Shown here: positions 61,001-64,000 of the stretch, piece by piece
Layout: every line of letters starts with the position of its first letter
How positions within the stretch are numbered: position 1 is the first letter of the stretch
NCBI GenBank assembly: GCA_020310875.1
Contig: CM035423.1
Coordinates: 132,035,138-132,099,137, forward strand
Length of the DNA: 64,000 bases
Direction: 5' to 3'
Origin: Ceratopteris richardii
Taxonomy: Eukaryota; Streptophyta; Polypodiopsida; Polypodiales; Pteridaceae
Position numbers and translations under genes: made by a program
The notes under the pieces: generated by a model
Told to the model about the DNA's origin: nothing
Databases searched by the model: none
The model's input: the letters and a program-made list of their open reading frames with translations, nothing else

Positions 61001-64000
61001 CCTAGTGTGTTCTCTCGGCCTTGGCAAAGGAAAATCATCAATGTCCTTGTGATTCCATGGGGTTCTATGTCTCTCAGGTTCCACTCTATTCCTTTCTGTT
61101 CCCGTTCTTTCTCTTCCCAGGGAGTTGGCGAAACTTACCTCAGGTTTGTCTCTACTTCTATCTCTCTGAGCCCCATGAGCTTGGGAGGTCCCAGCTCCTT
61201 GGTGACCAAGGGACACATTAGACCTCGGTTGGGGAAAAACAAATTCACCCTTCCATGTGTAAGCATGTCTGCCATGCTCATTGACCACGAAGATCCTCTC
61301 TGATGCATTGTCTAGGTAGGTTACTTGACCTGGGCTATCAGGGTCTTTAAACTCGTAGATTGTGAGGGCACTCACCTCCTGAGGTTGAGAAGATTTATAT
61401 CTCCAAAAAGCCTCATCGGTTTCTCGGTTTAAAAGCAGATCTATGCTTTTATTATCCTGTGGAATCCACTCTGGAGTCATGATTCTGGTCAAGACAGATT
61501 TACCACGGGAGTTCTTGGCTCTCTCTCTAAGTTTCCTTGCTCTATATCATCCATGTCGGTCTCCACAATCACATTTCCAAACTCATCAGTTCTATCAGGA
61601 AGAGTGGTGACTACATATATAGTCCCTTCTTTATCTAGGTAGGCTCCATTCTCAAACTTGACTACCGGGTGGTCTAATCCATGGGGTTGATCGGGGTTCT
61701 TAATCTGGACCACCGATCTTCTCAGTCCGTCTTCGTAGATGCGAGCACCTAGACGATTCGTCCTGATATATTCCAATTGTGTCTTGTAAGGTCCCTCTGG
61801 CTTTTCTAGGTAAGCCAACCCTGAACTACCTACTGGTCTCTCCATGTGATAGGACATCTCAGAATCACTGGTTTCTGATCTGGGAGTGTATGGGTAATCA
61901 CTCAACTGCTGGGCCCAAGACCTGGCAGTGTGATTGACACTAGCTTCAGAAGATCTGAGGCTTTGTCTGTCTCGGCCTAAGTGTCTGCCTGATCTAAGGT
62001 TCATATGCCTGATTTATTCACCCCCCTGGAACCCAAGCACACTCTCGTTGCAGGTTAATTTTGCACCAATCACTTTGTTCTTTTTTAATTGAATATTATG
62101 TTTATGGTCTTGTCTGAAATTGCGTCGTCAGGAGTACTTAAGTGAATTTCCGCAATTGATAAGTGATCGATTCCCGTTTACCTTTTGTCCCTTAAGGTTT
62201 TCGCACTTAAGACCTATTTACTTCTTGCACTTTGTTGGTTAATACTCTTGGACTTGATTTGTGCCTAACGTTGCCCTAATTAATTACCACACCTAAGTCG
62301 TACTTAGCCTAGGCTAGGAATTGACAAAGGAGGGTGGAGAGATCTTCCAACCTCAATTAGCTGGTTGACCAGACTGCTACACAAGCCCAGGAAGCCTTCT
62401 CCCAAGCTTGGTACTCACCCTTGCTAGCTTGCTTTGGATTGCCTTGAGTGCACACAAAGTTCCTGCAAAAAACTCACCAGTTAGTATAGCTTTATCACCA
62501 CAAATAATTGGAAGACACACATCAATATTTTTAGTCCCCCTGGAGTAACTCACTGTACCCCCTGAATCTGAGAACAACTTAGTTCCACCTAAAGGTCAAC
62601 TTACAAATGCATGTTCTAAAACTCCGCGTATGATTCTTACAAAAACCAGTCGAGGTCCACGTAGAATTCTCAACGAGCTTTCCAACGAGACCAAAATCTC
62701 ATCAATCGGAGTTCGTATGGTCAAGTTATGACCATTCAGGCACTATAGGGTCAAAACAGGCTTTCAGGGTTCAGGAGATCCCTCTCTGGTTTCTAGGTCT
62801 TTTGCCCACTTCCACGGTTTCTAAAGTTATACCAAGGTGCCTAAAGTTAAGCTCAACTACCCTTCAATTCACTCAAAATTAACCCTAACTTTTCATGCGT
62901 TAAAGGCCGTGTATCGCGATAGGTCGGGTCGAGGTGTCGCGATAGGTGGGAAGTGTCGCGATAGGTCGGGGTGTCGCGATAGCTCGTGAGGTGTCGCGAT
63001 AGGTCGAGGTGTCGCGATAGCTCGTGAGGTGTCGCGATAGGTCGGGGGTGTCGCGATAGCTCGTGAAGTGTCGCGATAGGTCGGGGCTGTCGCGATAGCT
63101 CGTGAAGTGTCGCGATAGGTCGAGGTGTCGCGATAGCTCGTGAGGTGTCGCGATAGCTCGTGAGGTGTCGCGATAGGTCGTGAGTGTCGCGATAGGTCGG
63201 GGTGTCGCGATAGGTGGGAAGTGTCGCGATAGGTCGGGGTGTCGCGATAGCTCGTGAGGTGTCGCGATAGGTCGAGGTGTCGCGATAGCTCGTGAGGTGT
63301 CGCGATAGCTCGTGAGTGTCGCGATAGGTCGTGAGGTGTCGCGATAGGTCGGGGTGTCGCGATAGCTCGTGAAGTGTCGCGATAGGTCGGGGTGTGCGAT
63401 AGCTCGTGAAGTGTCGCGATAGCTCGTGAGGTGTCGTGATAGCTCATGAGGTGTCGCGATAGCTCGTGAGGTGTCGCGATAGCTCGTGAGGTGTCGCGAT
63501 AGCTCGTGAGGTGTCGCGATAGCTCGTGAGGTGTCGCGATAGCTCGTGAGGTGTCGCGATAGCTCGGGATATGGTGAATTTTTCTGTTCTGTCTAGTGAT
63601 CCTGGGAGCTCTAGGCCTGCGCAGTGTCGTGGTGCACTCAGAATCGTGAGTTGGTGAAATTTTCGGAGTGTCGCGATAGCTCGAGCTCAACGCCTCGGGG
63701 ACTGTGCAGGACAATTTCTGTACCTGCTGAGCTTGCTGGAGGTGATGATGGAGCTGCCACCTGCAAGAAACATGCAAAAAACACGCAAAAACAAGCACAC
63801 ACACTCGCTCTCTCTCAAACTCGCACACAACAAATGAGGGAATGATAAGGAAGAGGGAATATGTAGTGGAGAAGGAGGTGGAGGTGGAGATGGAGATGGA
63901 GGTGAAGATGAAGATGAAGATGGAGAAAAATCAGAAATTTACCTACTACTTACCATTCCAACGCGTCCTCTCTACGTCTTACCATCACACGCTCGTCCTC

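Overview
The window looks like repeat-packed heterochromatin from the nucleus of a land plant. The evidence is AT-rich intergenic DNA, nested Ty3/gypsy and Ty1/copia LTR retrotransposons of plant type, tRNA-derived SINE-like sequences, and open reading frames broken mostly by stops that C-to-T or G-to-A changes would explain (the decay expected of methylated repeats). The only trace of a host gene is a short TIR-domain fragment spelled C-H-R-G-P. I associate that spelling more with bryophyte, fern or gymnosperm TIR proteins than with the S-F-R-G of most angiosperms, so a large-genome non-angiosperm is my guess, not a demonstration. No bacterial, organellar or viral-genome features were seen.

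Layout. 1-2957: gene-free DNA with an old ~1.8 kb tandem duplication and an inverted pair of TIR-exon fragments. 3025-8930: element A (+), a dead, 5'-truncated gypsy element that starts at a GA microsatellite. 9058-22975: a head-to-tail duplication of one mosaic segment (unit 1, 9058-14445; unit 2, 14446-22975). Each unit carries a SINE-like sequence, a scrap of gypsy element G, and the 3' LTR plus pol of a chromodomain gypsy family (C). Unit 2 also holds a 736-bp solo LTR with a perfect target-site duplication. 22966-28165: the 5' part of the C element (integrase, RT, protease, gag, leader, PBS, 5' LTR). The ATCAA target duplication at 28166 matches the one beside the 3' LTRs at 10767 and 18608, so C once inserted into G, whose RT part continues at 28171. 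28760-30208: unassigned DNA with minisatellites. 30209-40070: element D (+), sister to C, with its 3' LTR split by copia-1 (35150-40044, TSD AGAGG). 40076-42935: element F (-), a divergent gypsy pol. 42936-45867: copia-2 (-), truncated at a 570-bp CA/TA-rich microsatellite. 46440-47662: unassigned.

47663 to the window end: element E (-), a very large gypsy element. From its 3' LTR (47663-48265) it reads, right to left, as a leader with a 20-bp CpG-rich minisatellite (62910-63570), gag pieces with three short-spaced zinc knuckles, protease 1, RT, RNase H, two H2C2 zinc domains, integrase, a second retropepsin-like domain behind the integrase, and then a separate ~1,320-codon ORF of unknown function broken by one amber stop. 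Its 5' LTR lies beyond the window. E is the best candidate for something undescribed.

No element here looks fully intact. E and copia-1 are nearest to it. All identities quoted are by eye.
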